Shown here one piece after another: positions 54,513 through 64,000 of a stretch of DNA of 64,000 nt. Within the stretch, counting starts at the first letter, position 1. Every line of letters begins with the position of its first letter. The notes below the pieces were generated by a model. It was not told where the DNA came from, did no database searches, and saw only the letters and a list, made by a program, of their open reading frames with translations. Source of the stretch: Amphiura filiformis (taxonomy: Eukaryota > Echinodermata > Ophiuroidea > Amphilepidida > Amphiuridae). The stretch covers positions 57,639,776 to 57,703,775 of the forward strand of contig NC_092642.1 in assembly GCF_039555335.1 (NCBI RefSeq), written 5' to 3'. The position numbers were made by a program, and so were the translations under genes.

Positions 54513-56850
54513 ATGCACCAGAACTTGTTGACATGCCTTTCAGCTGATGGATTAGTGCATGCACCTTGCAACTTTTCATCTTTCACTTGTAATCTATAGG
54601 CTGATAAATGAAAATGGGATTATCAAGTCTGAAATAATTCATTTTCACATTAGCATAGTTCAGTTGGTGACTTGGTGAATGTACAAACATATTAGGGTAG
54701 GGTTAATGAGGTGTGTGTGTGGTGATAAATTGAGTTATTTCAAATCCTATGAGCTGAAGGAATGATCCAAAATCAGGGGTGTGATTCTTCAGGATTTTTT
54801 CCTGTGGCCAAAATTTAATGCAATTCTATTGATTTTTAACCCATTTTGTGGTATTTTAGCCCAATTTCAGTTTTTTAAGATTTTCGACTACTTACTATTT
54901 GAATCACAGCGCTGCAAAATGCACATGGCACTGTAGCACAATGTATGTAAATTGCTGAATGAATGTAAAAAGCACATTGCTGCATGGCCATGTGTACATG
55001 TATTCCATTTCTTTCAAGTTGAATAGACTGTGATTCTTGTGCCAGAAGTAAAAGTTTGCACATACAGCTTCAATTCATCTGCCAGTTTTGCCAATTGTAT
55101 ACATTTTTCAAGTTTTTTGAGTTTTGTATTCACATTCTGAGGAATCTCCTGCTCGTATTCGTCACCACACTAAAAGTATAATTGTTTTCTTGATTTTTGC
55201 ACAAGTTGTACATGTAATCATGTGCACTGTAGCTTTTCATTGTGTGACAAGAATGACCAACCATACAACCATGTATCATTGGAATGGCCAACTGAAAAAG
55301 CATTCAGACTGGTCTTAGGACTTGTATCATAGGAATGACCACCTATGCAACTTAGGCATTCAAAGTGGTTTTAGGACAAAAGTATTGCATTTGTAACTAG
55401 CTGAAATGAATAAACCAGATTGACAACATCAGCAAGCATTTCCAGTTGACACAACTTAAACGATCGTCATAGAGATAAGAGATGAATAAGATGATATGAT
55501 GTTTCCAATTTTTATAACCATCTATGGAACTCCAGGTTGGAGGATGGACAACTTTGTCATTGGTGATCTGACAATTTTGAATCATTAAAAAGCGACACAA
55601 TAATCTGCTCTAAATGACCTTCAGGGTGGTTGATGTGTAAGCATGCCATTGGCGAACTAAAGATTGCAGCAAGATTTTGGTGATATCTGCAGCATAAATT
55701 ATGGACACCACAATCAGCTTGACATATCACAGTTACAAAATTGGTACTAGACAATTTGTAACCATGGCAACAATAATTTGATGAACAAAAAGAATTGTAC
55801 AAAACTAACAAGAGAAATATTATACAAAGCACTGGTGGTATGGACACATCCAAACATGAAAAGTGACTCATCGTGATCCTGCAAAAAGAATATGCATTTG
55901 TTTTTTCAAACTTGATGAAAACATGATATGACTGAATTGGTAATGGTCTGCTAACTGTGGTTTCTAGCATAACACTTTTACGTATGAATATACTGCATGC
56001 ACCAAAATGTTATTAACTTCATCCATTGCCATGAGCATTGCCAAATTGACCACAACCAATCAAATCATGCCAGCTAAATTCCGCTGACTTTGTGTAAGTA
56101 ACACAATGTGCAAGGGTGGACTCTGCCCATCAGGTCTGTGTCCGGGAAGCCAGTATGCATGTGCCGCCAGTTCTGCAAGTTGTGACATTCTGAAAACTGA
56201 ACTGAAAGACTAATATCAAACACTTAAAACATTACATAACTCTCTGTCAGAGTGTCATCAGGCCTGTATTCATTAACCAGGATTATATTTTTTTAAACTA
56301 GGATTAAAGAATCACTAACAAGATTTAAACATCCATTGGCTGTTGTATGCATGTCTTGGAACTACCTGCCACTAATCAAGTTGTGAAAAGTGAGGTGACT
56401 TGCAATAATTAGAGGTCAATATCTTGTAACTAGAATTTTAACCAGTGTTAACCATGCAATAACCAGGGTTGAACATATAGTTTTGTTGCCTGCTTTATCT
56501 GCTCATCCACTTGCCTGCTTACCTGCCTGCCTGCCTTCCTGCTTGCCTTCCTTTTCGTCATTTCAGTTTGCATTAACCGTAGTTATGATTTTGCACCATG
56601 CAGTTAACCAGAGTTAATTCATCACTGATCAACATCAACAAAGGGTCATGCATGCAGTAACCAGAGTTCATCATGCAGAAACAAGGATTAAAGAAAATTG
56701 AGCAGCCTGACTAAACCTCTGCCTGCATGATGGACAGTTGCATAAACCAGACTTAAAAGATCATTTCATGTGCAGAGTAACCAAAGTTAAATCAACTGTT
56801 GAAAGCAAGTGTTTCATCAAGTAATCTCCGTTTTTGTGACTATTTTGCAG
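54513..56850. other. Spacer between genes 3 and 4
   Basis: No exon recognised; a 137-codon minus-strand frame at 55557-55970 has no recognisable domain. From about 56270 to 56840, AACCAGRGTTAA-type phrases recur (for example ATAACCAGGGTTGAAC, TTAACCAGAGTTAATTC), and CTGCCTGC-like repeats occur near 56520. TTTTGTGACTATTTTGCAG is a plausible 3' splice site ending at 56850, implying an upstream 5' UTR exon for gene 4. Confidence 0.45.
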
Positions 56851-56936
56851 GCACAACCCTGCAATCCTGCATGTGCTACCTGTTGTAATAAAACCTTGCA
56901 TCAAAACTGAATTGACTTCAACAACTTATAACCACC

Positions 56937-59201
56937 ATGATAAGAAAGAAGTCCACCAGAGGTCCCAGTTGGAGACAGCGCTCTCCCGTTGAGCCTGAGA
57001 GACAGCGCCCTCTTGCGACTGAAAAGCAGACAAAGGGGCTTGCACCAAGTGACGATTTAAAGTGCAAAGTATGTGGTAGAACCTTTCACAAACGGGCGAT
57101 GTTAAAATTCCATCTTCTTACCCATAACATGACAACCAAGAAGTTGATGTCGTCTGCGCAAGTAGAAAGTTCAGATGAAAAGCTTGAGAGAGAACTGATG
57201 GAGGCTGATGGGTCGGGAGGCAGTAAAATGGCATCTGAAAAATCACAGATTAACGAGGCAGAGAAAACAATGGAAGCAAGTGGTAGTAGCGTCGTGGTGA
57301 CAAGACAAGCGTCGTCAAGTTCTCGGGATGAGGTTGATGACGAAGATATCTCTGATGAGATGTATAAATGTATCGCTTGCGGGAAATTGTGCCATGATCA
57401 AGAGATTCTCGATACCCATATTGTACAAAAGCATGGAGCGAGGCTGAAATGCCAGTGTCAGGTCTGTCATGGCAACAAACGAAGTGATATTGCCTCCCTG
57501 ATGGAGAAATATCACATTCAAGATGGTGAGGAGGATGTGCGGGTCTTTCGTTGCTTGATATGCAGAAGTGTCTTTTTCCTGGGATGCAAATGCGTTTATC
57601 ATATTGAGCAAAGTCACAACTCTATCATTCTGAAATACCCATTTGAATGTGCAAATTGTGGGAAAATGTTCGAAATGGTGTCGCTTCTGTACGAACATCA
57701 GAAACAGGAACATGAACAGCTGGAGAAGTTATCCCGGTGTGGATATTGCAAAGATTCCTTTAAGTTTACTTCGTTGTTGGAATCTCATATTCGACAAATG
57801 CACCAAATAACCAAAGATCCTATCATAAGCTCAGTGAAGGAAAGTACAAAACTACCTGTTACTGATGTTGTATCAAGTAGTTCTTCCACGGCACATGTGA
57901 ATCTTCCAATGCAAACAGCAATAGCAAAGAAATGTACAAGAAGCCCACTACCAGGACCTTCGGTGTCTAGCACCTCGAGCGACATCGTGAATGCCGATGA
58001 ATTTACCTGCGAGATCTGCAATCGGAAATCACAAAGTAGAATAGGTTATACGAACCATATGGTGGTGTATCACAAAATCAAACCAGATGATCTTCCTCTG
58101 GTTAGGGCATCTGGTTTTGGAAAGCAGATGTCACAGAAGAAAGCATCTGGTGATAGCAATAATGACAGCGATGATGACAACTGGAGGCCATCAAGAGCGA
58201 AGGCCACCTGCACTCCAATGAGATCCTCCACAAGACTAGCACTGGCAGCATCACGTAGAGAGGTGGAACCCACTCTTGCTCAACTCCAAGATGAGTTTAA
58301 TCGTGAGAGTGATGAGGATACACATCAAGTGGTCAGTGAAGCAATAGGTCCTACTTCAGAAGCAGAAAGCAGTCATTCTGAAGCATCTTATAAACCTGCA
58401 GGTGATGATGACGATCCTGAAGATGATGATGATGGTCCTGAGGATGATGATGATGGTCCAGAGGGTGATGATGAAGCGGAAGATGATGATGATGTCAAGA
58501 CAGAAGATGAGGAAGAAGACACAGTCCTGCCCCACTCTCCAAAAGACATTCCTCATACTAAATCACCTGGCTCCCATGAAGGAGACTCTAAAGATAACGA
58601 GGTTGATAAATGCAAGAACTGCCCAGCCTGTAAACAAGAAGCAGCGCAGGCAGCTGCAGCAAAAGTCTTGGCCGAAGAACTGGCGATTAAAAGAGAGCTA
58701 CAAGAAGAGGAAACTGAAAACGAAGATGGGATACCATTGAAACTGTTATCTAATAGGCAACCTCAGCTGGTTATTAAAGATGTGTACAGCCTTCACCCAT
58801 CTGGCAGTAGTGCTTCATCGATACAATCTCAGTATAGTGAAGACACAGTAAGGAGCTACACATCAATCTCGGAAAGAGACCATACATCTCCGCCACCACC
58901 AACAAGGCAAAGACAACCTCAACAGCAACCTACCCCAATGTTGTCAACGTCGTCCATCCCAGTGCTTGTGCTACACATGCCACCATCCGGTGAGCCTATC
59001 TGTCAAAGTTGTAGCGGGCGGACGATTTACACGACCAGTCGATGTGTCCACTGTGATCTGGTGTTTCTTGATGAGGTCATGCATACAATTCACATGGGAT
59101 GGCATGGAAGGACCAACCCGTTTGATTGTCATGCTTGCGGGAGACAGTGCACGGACAAGTATGCCTTCATAACCCATATATTTAGAGACCCGCACTTGTG
59201 A
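56937..59201 (+). CDS. Gene 4: intact multi-finger C2H2 protein with Ikaros-like C-terminal finger pair
   Basis: Open reading of 754 residues and the reference for the family; probably a nuclear regulator able to dimerise. The ATG lies in ACCACCATGA, close to the Kozak consensus, 86 bases after a likely 3' splice site. Domains: finger 1 (C43/C46/H59/H63), acidic linker, finger 2 (C145/C148/H161/H166), HG and CQCQVC knuckle (172-177), fingers 3 (C206/C209/H222/H227), 4 (C238/C241/H254/H259), 5 (C268/C271/H284/H289), central finger 6 (C358/C361/H374/H379), DDDNWRP (413-419), Asp/Glu-rich block (490-528), CKNCPAC (559-565), CQSC (689-692), finger 7 (C703/C706/H719/H723 with FLDEVMHTIHM) and finger 8 (C731/C734/H747/H753). 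The last two match the Ikaros/Hunchback/TRPS1 C-terminal pair, including Hx5H spacing. The first fingers do not show Ikaros-type TGEKPF linkers. DNA-binding specificity is unknown. Confidence 0.93.
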   Translation: MIRKKSTRGPSWRQRSPVEPERQRPLATEKQTKGLAPSDDLKCKVCGRTFHKRAMLKFHLLTHNMTTKKLMSSAQVESSDEKLERELMEADGSGGSKMASEKSQINEAEKTMEASGSSVVVTRQASSSSRDEVDDEDISDEMYKCIACGKLCHDQEILDTHIVQKHGARLKCQCQVCHGNKRSDIASLMEKYHIQDGEEDVRVFRCLICRSVFFLGCKCVYHIEQSHNSIILKYPFECANCGKMFEMVSLLYEHQKQEHEQLEKLSRCGYCKDSFKFTSLLESHIRQMHQITKDPIISSVKESTKLPVTDVVSSSSSTAHVNLPMQTAIAKKCTRSPLPGPSVSSTSSDIVNADEFTCEICNRKSQSRIGYTNHMVVYHKIKPDDLPLVRASGFGKQMSQKKASGDSNNDSDDDNWRPSRAKATCTPMRSSTRLALAASRREVEPTLAQLQDEFNRESDEDTHQVVSEAIGPTSEAESSHSEASYKPAGDDDDPEDDDDGPEDDDDGPEGDDEAEDDDDVKTEDEEEDTVLPHSPKDIPHTKSPGSHEGDSKDNEVDKCKNCPACKQEAAQAAAAKVLAEELAIKRELQEEETENEDGIPLKLLSNRQPQLVIKDVYSLHPSGSSASSIQSQYSEDTVRSYTSISERDHTSPPPPTRQRQPQQQPTPMLSTSSIPVLVLHMPPSGEPICQSCSGRTIYTTSRCVHCDLVFLDEVMHTIHMGWHGRTNPFDCHACGRQCTDKYAFITHIFRDPHL

Positions 59202-59417
59202 GCACAGTATACATCATATATCAAAATTGAACTAGGTCTGGTAATAATGCGACAGGTGTATTTGTTAGTTAGAAGACTCACTTGCAAAAGCAGTGTCAAA
59301 ATCAAAACTTATGCAATATTTAAGATTTAAAGTCCCTTGTTATTGTCATATTATCAAAACAGAATGCAATTTTACCCATTTATTGTATACATGTAGATGG
59401 TCACTGATGAAAGCATT
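59202..59417 (+). other. Gene 4 proximal 3' region
   Basis: Follows the TGA at 59199-59201; AT-rich, presumed 3' UTR, no poly(A) signal assigned. Confidence 0.4.
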
Positions 59418-59696
59418 GGGCTATTCCATGTAAAAATCCACACTACCCCTGTGGAAGATTTTGGAAATATCTGCCACAGGGGGAGTATGAATATCAAATG
59501 GAATGAACACATTAGGCAGCTCCATTTGAATTTCATACACCCTCTGAGAAAGATTCAAACTGAATCTTCCACTTGAGGGAAAGTGAGTTTCAAATGGAGT
59601 TGTTATGTGTTAGTTCCATTTGAAATTATACTCCCCTGTGTAAGATATTTCCAAAATCTTCCACAGGGGTGGTGTGGATTTTAAATGGAATAGCCC
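59418..59696. mobile_element. GGGCTATTCCATTT palindromic MITE, good copy
   Basis: GGGCTATTCCATGTAAAAAT then CCACACTACCCCTGTGGAAG is mirrored by CTTCCACAGGGGTGGTGTGG and ATTTTAAATGGAATAGCCC. The internal blocks (CAGCTCCATTTGAATTTCAT) match 49882-50143. Confidence 0.82.
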
Positions 59697-59836
59697 AATA
59701 TCACAACTAAAGTAAACTGGATCAGATCTGTTCTGTGTAATGTGGGCAATTTCTGCTTATTACCATTGTACAGAGAATATACAAGTTGGTATGACACCCT
59801 TAGTTACCCGCTATGATATAAAATTGGATCGGTTGA

Positions 59837-60014
59837 GCCCATATTTATTGGTCGAGCTATGAGATTTAAAATATTGGACGAGACGTAGTCGAGTCCAATA
59901 TTTTACAACTCATAGCGAGACCAATAAATATTGGGCGAAAGCATCCAATGTTATCATTATTATGTTTTGGATCCAATATTATCACAACTTGGATCCATCA
60001 AAACATAATAATGG
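59837..60014. repeat. Two neighbouring hairpins
   Basis: First (59837-59936): GCCCATATTTATTGGTCGAG then AAAATATTGGAC mirrored around GTAGTC by GTCCAATATTTT and ACCAATAAATATTGGGC. Second (about 59957-60014): CATTATTATGTTTTGGATCC mirrored by GGATCCATCAAAACATAATA. Possibly the two ends of one old element. Confidence 0.7.
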
Positions 60015-62724
60015 TTTAATATTGAGAGAAGTCTTAATTTTACAATTTGGTGTGAAGCACATACATAAGATTTCCAACAGTTCGTGCAAACCATGACCTA
60101 TCAGAAATTGATGGGTTTGGGTTTTGTTTTTTTACAAACACACTAAATGAGAAGAGAGATTGAACTAGAGAATGGACAGGATACAGAATTCAACAAAAAG
60201 GCAAAACAATAACGTACTCAGTTTTGTGAGCTTTCAATGACAGGCTATATCATCACAGATGGTCCAGGCTTACGGCACTTGCCATGAGATTTGGTTGTAT
60301 CATTTCCCCAGATTGGTGTTTTCGTTTTGTTTTTTTCTTTTTGAGCAGCGATAAACATGAATGCATTGCTGTGGATCAGGTTTATGACTTGCTGCCCCAA
60401 AACAGCAAACTGGCAGGACAAAATTAGCCAATCCTGTGTGAAGTGCAGTGAGCCTGGACATCAGTGGTCTAGATGACAGCCTGTCATCAATAGCCCAGAA
60501 AAGTGAGTAAAATATTGGATTCGTCTGCCCAAAAAAATTGTCATTTATCTGTAACAATCATACAAATGAAACTTGATGTGATTATGAGTGCCTTGAAAGT
60601 GTAAGAAAATGACTAACTTCCAAGGGTGCTTTTATAATTAAGCATATAATATTCTTTTGATGCGAGAAAAAACTTTGTATATGCTTGTAATAGTTCAAGA
60701 AGGTAATGTACTGTATACAGTGTGTAATGATATTACTATGTAGTTGTAAAATGTTGGGATATGTGAAGTGTTTTATGTTATTGTTTTAAAATTTGACTAT
60801 AAGATGTAAAATAGTTTGTGACAAATATGTAAACTACTTTTTGTTTCGCTTGGAGTTTGGTAGTGATGTAAGGGATTTTTTACGCAGTTGCGCCGCCAGT
60901 GTCCCACAAACCACACTTGTGCGTATGTGTTGGCGCACCGTACATGATTTGATACTGCAACCAGCAAAATAAGCACCTATACCACTCCCAAACTTAAGGT
61001 AAAATGAAAGTGGTATGTCTCCCAAAGTAGGGACAGTATGTGACCTAGGTTGTTTCATCATGTGCCTGGTAAACTCTGTAGTACATGCAGGTTATGAATA
61101 CATTAATTTATCAAGGGCTTCAAACCAGCATGAAACGGTGATGACCGCAGGAATTTTTGGGCTATTTATGAGCTTATTTGCATATTTTACTTTTCATTAA
61201 TCCACTCTGCAGCTTAAATGCTATAACCGATCAACTTCTAACTTGGTATGGTGATTGGATATGATGGTATGATGTGTTGTATAGTTATTTGCATATATGC
61301 ATATTAATGAGCTTATTTGTATACTGCATTATTTGTACCAACCTTGTTATTTACACACCTTTGTGTGGGGGGGCCACCTTAATTACGAACCGCATAATTC
61401 TAGTTGTTATTTTACTGGGGGTTCTGACTGCTTGTTAGGGCATATATAGATTCTTTGACTGATCTCACTTCTTGAAATTGTAAAAGAGAAGAAAAGAAAG
61501 AAGGTAAACGTGGTGCTCATATTGACCCACCAGTAACTCAACAAAATTGTGTCTTGAAAAAGTGACAGTAAAATAATTTAGTGCAAACAAGACCACATTA
61601 ACTATAATCATACCCCCTTGGTGTTCACTCTGTGTTCAAAGGCGCAACACATGATCATTTTGGTATTTCAACATACCCATATTTTGCGTAAAACAAGGAC
61701 ATTTATGTACATTTGTACATGTAAATAAAGGAACAATTTTGATGACAAATCTGCCATTTTTAGCATTTCAAGAATGCTTTACTTTAATCAAATACCTCTA
61801 TTTTGGCATTTCAAGGATTTGTTTATCAAAATACATCAAATTGTTTCCAGTGCTGACAGCATGTTTAATAATACATCTTATTTTTATTTTGCTGATCCTA
61901 TGTACTAAAACACCCTAATTTTGATTACTGCAGTCTGTGATATGCTCGCATCAGATAGCCTGTAGTCCATGTGAGTGAACACCTTGCGGGAAGCATGCAT
62001 GATCTGTTTGTGAGTCCATGCATTTTGATAAAAGTTTTGTTCTTGAATTTTGTATAGATGGTACTATGTGTAAGTTTACAAACAGTAGTGCAGTAACCAT
62101 GACAGTCGGTAAAAGTGAAATCAGCTGAAGATTCCAGTAGCTAGATGAACAGTATTTTCACAATCTTTATTTGCAATCCAAAGTAATCATGTGTATATAT
62201 GGGTAACAGTCAGGAATGATGTTAGATTAGTTTTGGGGTATAGTTATTATAATATTCTTTATACTCATGCTCATGTACAGGATCAAGTGTTTTATTTAAT
62301 AGACATAAAGTACAGCATGTGATGTGACATATCAACAGATACCTTAATGCTCTGCGTGCTAGCCATGCGCTTCAATGGAAAAAGTTCAAGTGTTGAAATA
62401 TTTTCTCAAAATATCAAGAGCTATCTTAAGAACTGCTGAATCAATACTAGGTTTGTTTGTACTCATTTTAATGCATTTTTCATGCTGATTCCAAATATGG
62501 TCATGAAAATTTACATTTCTGAAATTTTTCTGAATTTTTTTTTTGTTGAAACTTGTCGTCTGCAATTGACACCCGCGTGAAGAGAGTTAAGGGGTGACAA
62601 AATCCTTACAGAGGGTGACAAGATTGTAACCAAATTTAAACCTGATGAAACCATGAGTGATTTAATTGCATCTCCAACAGTATTGCTTCCGAACTACCAT
62701 TTATTTATTCAAAAGGGTCTAGTC
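60015..62724. other. Non-coding stretch, nothing recognised
   Basis: AT-rich with only short chance frames. ATTTCAAGAATGC/ATTTCAAGGATTTG phrases near 61760-61820 echo the degenerate repeat at 24036-24425. No exon or RNA found. Confidence 0.45.
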
Positions 62725-62778
62725 TTTTGATATGATACATCACATTTTGTATTTTGATATGATACATCACATTTTGTA
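62725..62778 (+). repeat. 27-bp exact direct duplication
   Basis: TTTTGATATGATACATCACA then TTTTGTA occurs twice in tandem. Likely a slippage duplication. Confidence 0.85.
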
Positions 62779-62985
62779 TTTTCCTGATAATGTTGATTTC
62801 ATCTTATTATCAAGTTAATATTAATAGCTGTAGTAAGTTAGTGGATATGTTGTTGATGTAGAATAGATTTGCCTATATTGAGCTATATCGTTCATAAATA
62901 TTACAATTCTACAAATTTGGTATATTGCTGATAGCAATTGTTAGGCAAACTTGATGCATGTTCAGCATTCTGACTGGCATCTAGT

Positions 62986-63064
62986 TGCCGGCCCAGCTGG
63001 CCGGTAACTTTTTAAGGTCAAGCCCGGCTGGCCTGTAACTTTTTGAGGCATATTTCGAACACTG
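62986..63064 (-). mobile_element. Solo hAT-like terminus (CAGTGTTCGAAATATGCC type)
   Basis: Minus strand begins CAGTGTTCGAAATATGCCTC then AAAAAGTTACAGGCCAGCC; GGCCGGTAACTTTTTAAGG lies inside. Same family as 26468-26556. The other end is not seen. Confidence 0.45.
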
Positions 63065-63234
63065 TGCATGTTGGGAATTGCTCAAAAGCTATCAAATTCA
63101 TCACCCGCGATGGCTAATTTGAGCCATTTTCATTCCCAGCATGTATCATTATTGCCCATCAATCGCTATCAGTAATATACCTTGTGAGATAAAAGAAACT
63201 GATATCCACCTGGATCTGGTGTGCCCGTTATATA

Positions 63235-63424
63235 CTGTAAAAGTAGACATTTTCGCGAGGTTTTTATTTTCGCGAATTTCCTGAGTGGGAGTGGACATAA
63301 AATCGCGAAAATAAAAACTTGATAAAATAAACTTTTGCATTAGGTTTCTATTGTATCAATATCAAAACCGCGAAATTTAATTCTCGTGCAATTGACAAAA
63401 TCGCGAAAATATTGACTTTTACAG
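63235..63424. mobile_element. CTGTAAAAGT palindromic MITE, copy 2
   Basis: TA flanks both sides. CTGTAAAAGTAGACATTTTC then GCGAGG on the left, AATATTGACTTTTACAG on the right. The interior GCATTAGGTTTCTATTGTAT matches copy 1 at 8991-9189. Confidence 0.8.
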
Positions 63425-63449
63425 TAATTAGCGGTAGCGTGTGTTTAAG

Positions 63450-63560
63450 GTTAGGCTAATGAAAGTTGATCCCCAGTTTCCCGTTACATAGTTTTTCATG
63501 ACTGGGTAGGTGACTGTTTCATTATTCATTATTCATTATTTTCAAACTTTCATTATCGGT
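63450..63560. mobile_element. Fragment related to the AGGCCAATGAAAGTC element
   Basis: TTAGGCTAATGAAAGTTGAT then GGTAGGTGACTGTTTCATTA and repeated ATTATTCATT resemble the left end of 49307-49709. The right end is missing. Confidence 0.45.
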
Positions 63561-63632
63561 GCAAAGTTAATTACGGAATGCTATGTTTTGAGGCCCAAAT
63601 AAAATAATAAAGTATAGTAATGACCATACCTC

Positions 63633-63803
63633 CTCAACATCTAAAGAAACTTGCACGATGGACTGTGACAACTTGCTTTCCCCAACACTGCATCTCACTA
63701 TCTCGAGATCAGACAGCGACAGTCCGGCAAATAAAACATTAAATGATTGACCAATGTCGGTTGTAATAATTCTCCACGGCAGTCGGACCTTGCCCTCCTC
63801 CTC
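63633..63803 (-). CDS. Possible internal exon of an unidentified gene (partial)
   Basis: A minus-strand open stretch extends from about 63905 to 63567. Inside it, sequence preceded by TTAATTTCTGTGAAG and followed by GTATGG could be an exon encoding VEEEGKVRLPWRIITTDIG then QSFNVLFAGLSLSDLEIVRC. Composition and codon use look protein-like, but I recognise no domain. No in-frame ATG begins it except one at a hydrophobic stretch upstream, which could alternatively be a signal peptide or intron. The rest of the gene would lie outside the window or in unrecognised exons. Confidence 0.35.
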
Positions 63804-64000
63804 CACCTTCACAGAAATTAACATATTTATCAAAAACACCAGTAGGGGAAAGTAAATTGTCACAGTCAAAATGAACAAATAAACAAAATTGAAAGCAGAA
63901 ATAAACTAAATTTGACAATTCGAACGTTCACATGGAGGTTGCTGGTAAAAATCATCACAGGGTGCACGTGTTAATAATAAAACAACCATGCAAGAAATTG

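Noticed and set aside
55557-55970. 137-codon minus-strand open frame
   Set aside because: No recognised domain, no splice or start context, and the sequence is AT-rich spacer between genes 3 and 4.

Overview
The window looks like nuclear DNA of a marine invertebrate deuterostome; an echinoderm or hemichordate is my best guess, inferred from gene and repeat style rather than proven. It is AT-rich and has spliced genes with GT-AG introns. No bacterial or viral gene organisation is present. Most of the window is short palindromic DNA transposons, hAT elements with exact 8-bp target duplications, tRNA-derived SINE-like pieces, LINE fragments and minisatellites.

The real genes are four related C2H2 zinc-finger genes: gene 1 (minus, 12420-14998, two coding exons), gene 2 (plus, 44218-47360), gene 3 (plus, 52132-54194) and gene 4 (plus, 56937-59201). 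Genes 2-4 each lie on essentially one coding exon. All four share one layout: one or two N-terminal fingers, a CxCxxC knuckle right after a His-Gly, three fingers, a lone central finger, an acidic/serine linker with a D/E-x-W motif, and a C-terminal finger pair. That last pair (CxxC-x12-HxxxH followed by CxxC-x12-Hx5H, with an FLD motif and a final FRDPH-like end) matches the homodimerisation fingers of Ikaros, Hunchback and TRPS1. In these proteins it is preceded by an extra CxxC. The N-terminal fingers do not resemble Ikaros DNA-binding fingers. The proteins are therefore probably nuclear regulators that can pair with each other, expanded locally by duplication.

Only gene 4 is open from end to end. 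Gene 1 has two one-base gaps relative to its paralogs, gene 2 one, and gene 3 a two-base excess. Each break shifts the frame by -1, and correcting them restores total lengths divisible by three. Conserved sequence continues past every break, so the choice is between assembly error and very recent gene damage.

Layout: 1-1735 LINE 3' end with a hAT inside; 1750-11724 repeats, including a 128-bp minisatellite carrying a nuclear-receptor DR1 site in nearly every unit and two abutting TTAA elements; 11951-12233 a gapless 112-bp-arm inverted repeat just 3' of gene 1; 12420-15009 gene 1; 15010-44045 about 29 kb of nested repeats with no recognisable host gene; 44046-59201 genes 2, 3 and 4 separated by repeat-bearing spacers; 59202-64000 sparse repeats and a possible minus-strand exon of an unidentified gene at the right edge. 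No convincing core promoters or poly(A) sites could be fixed from sequence alone.
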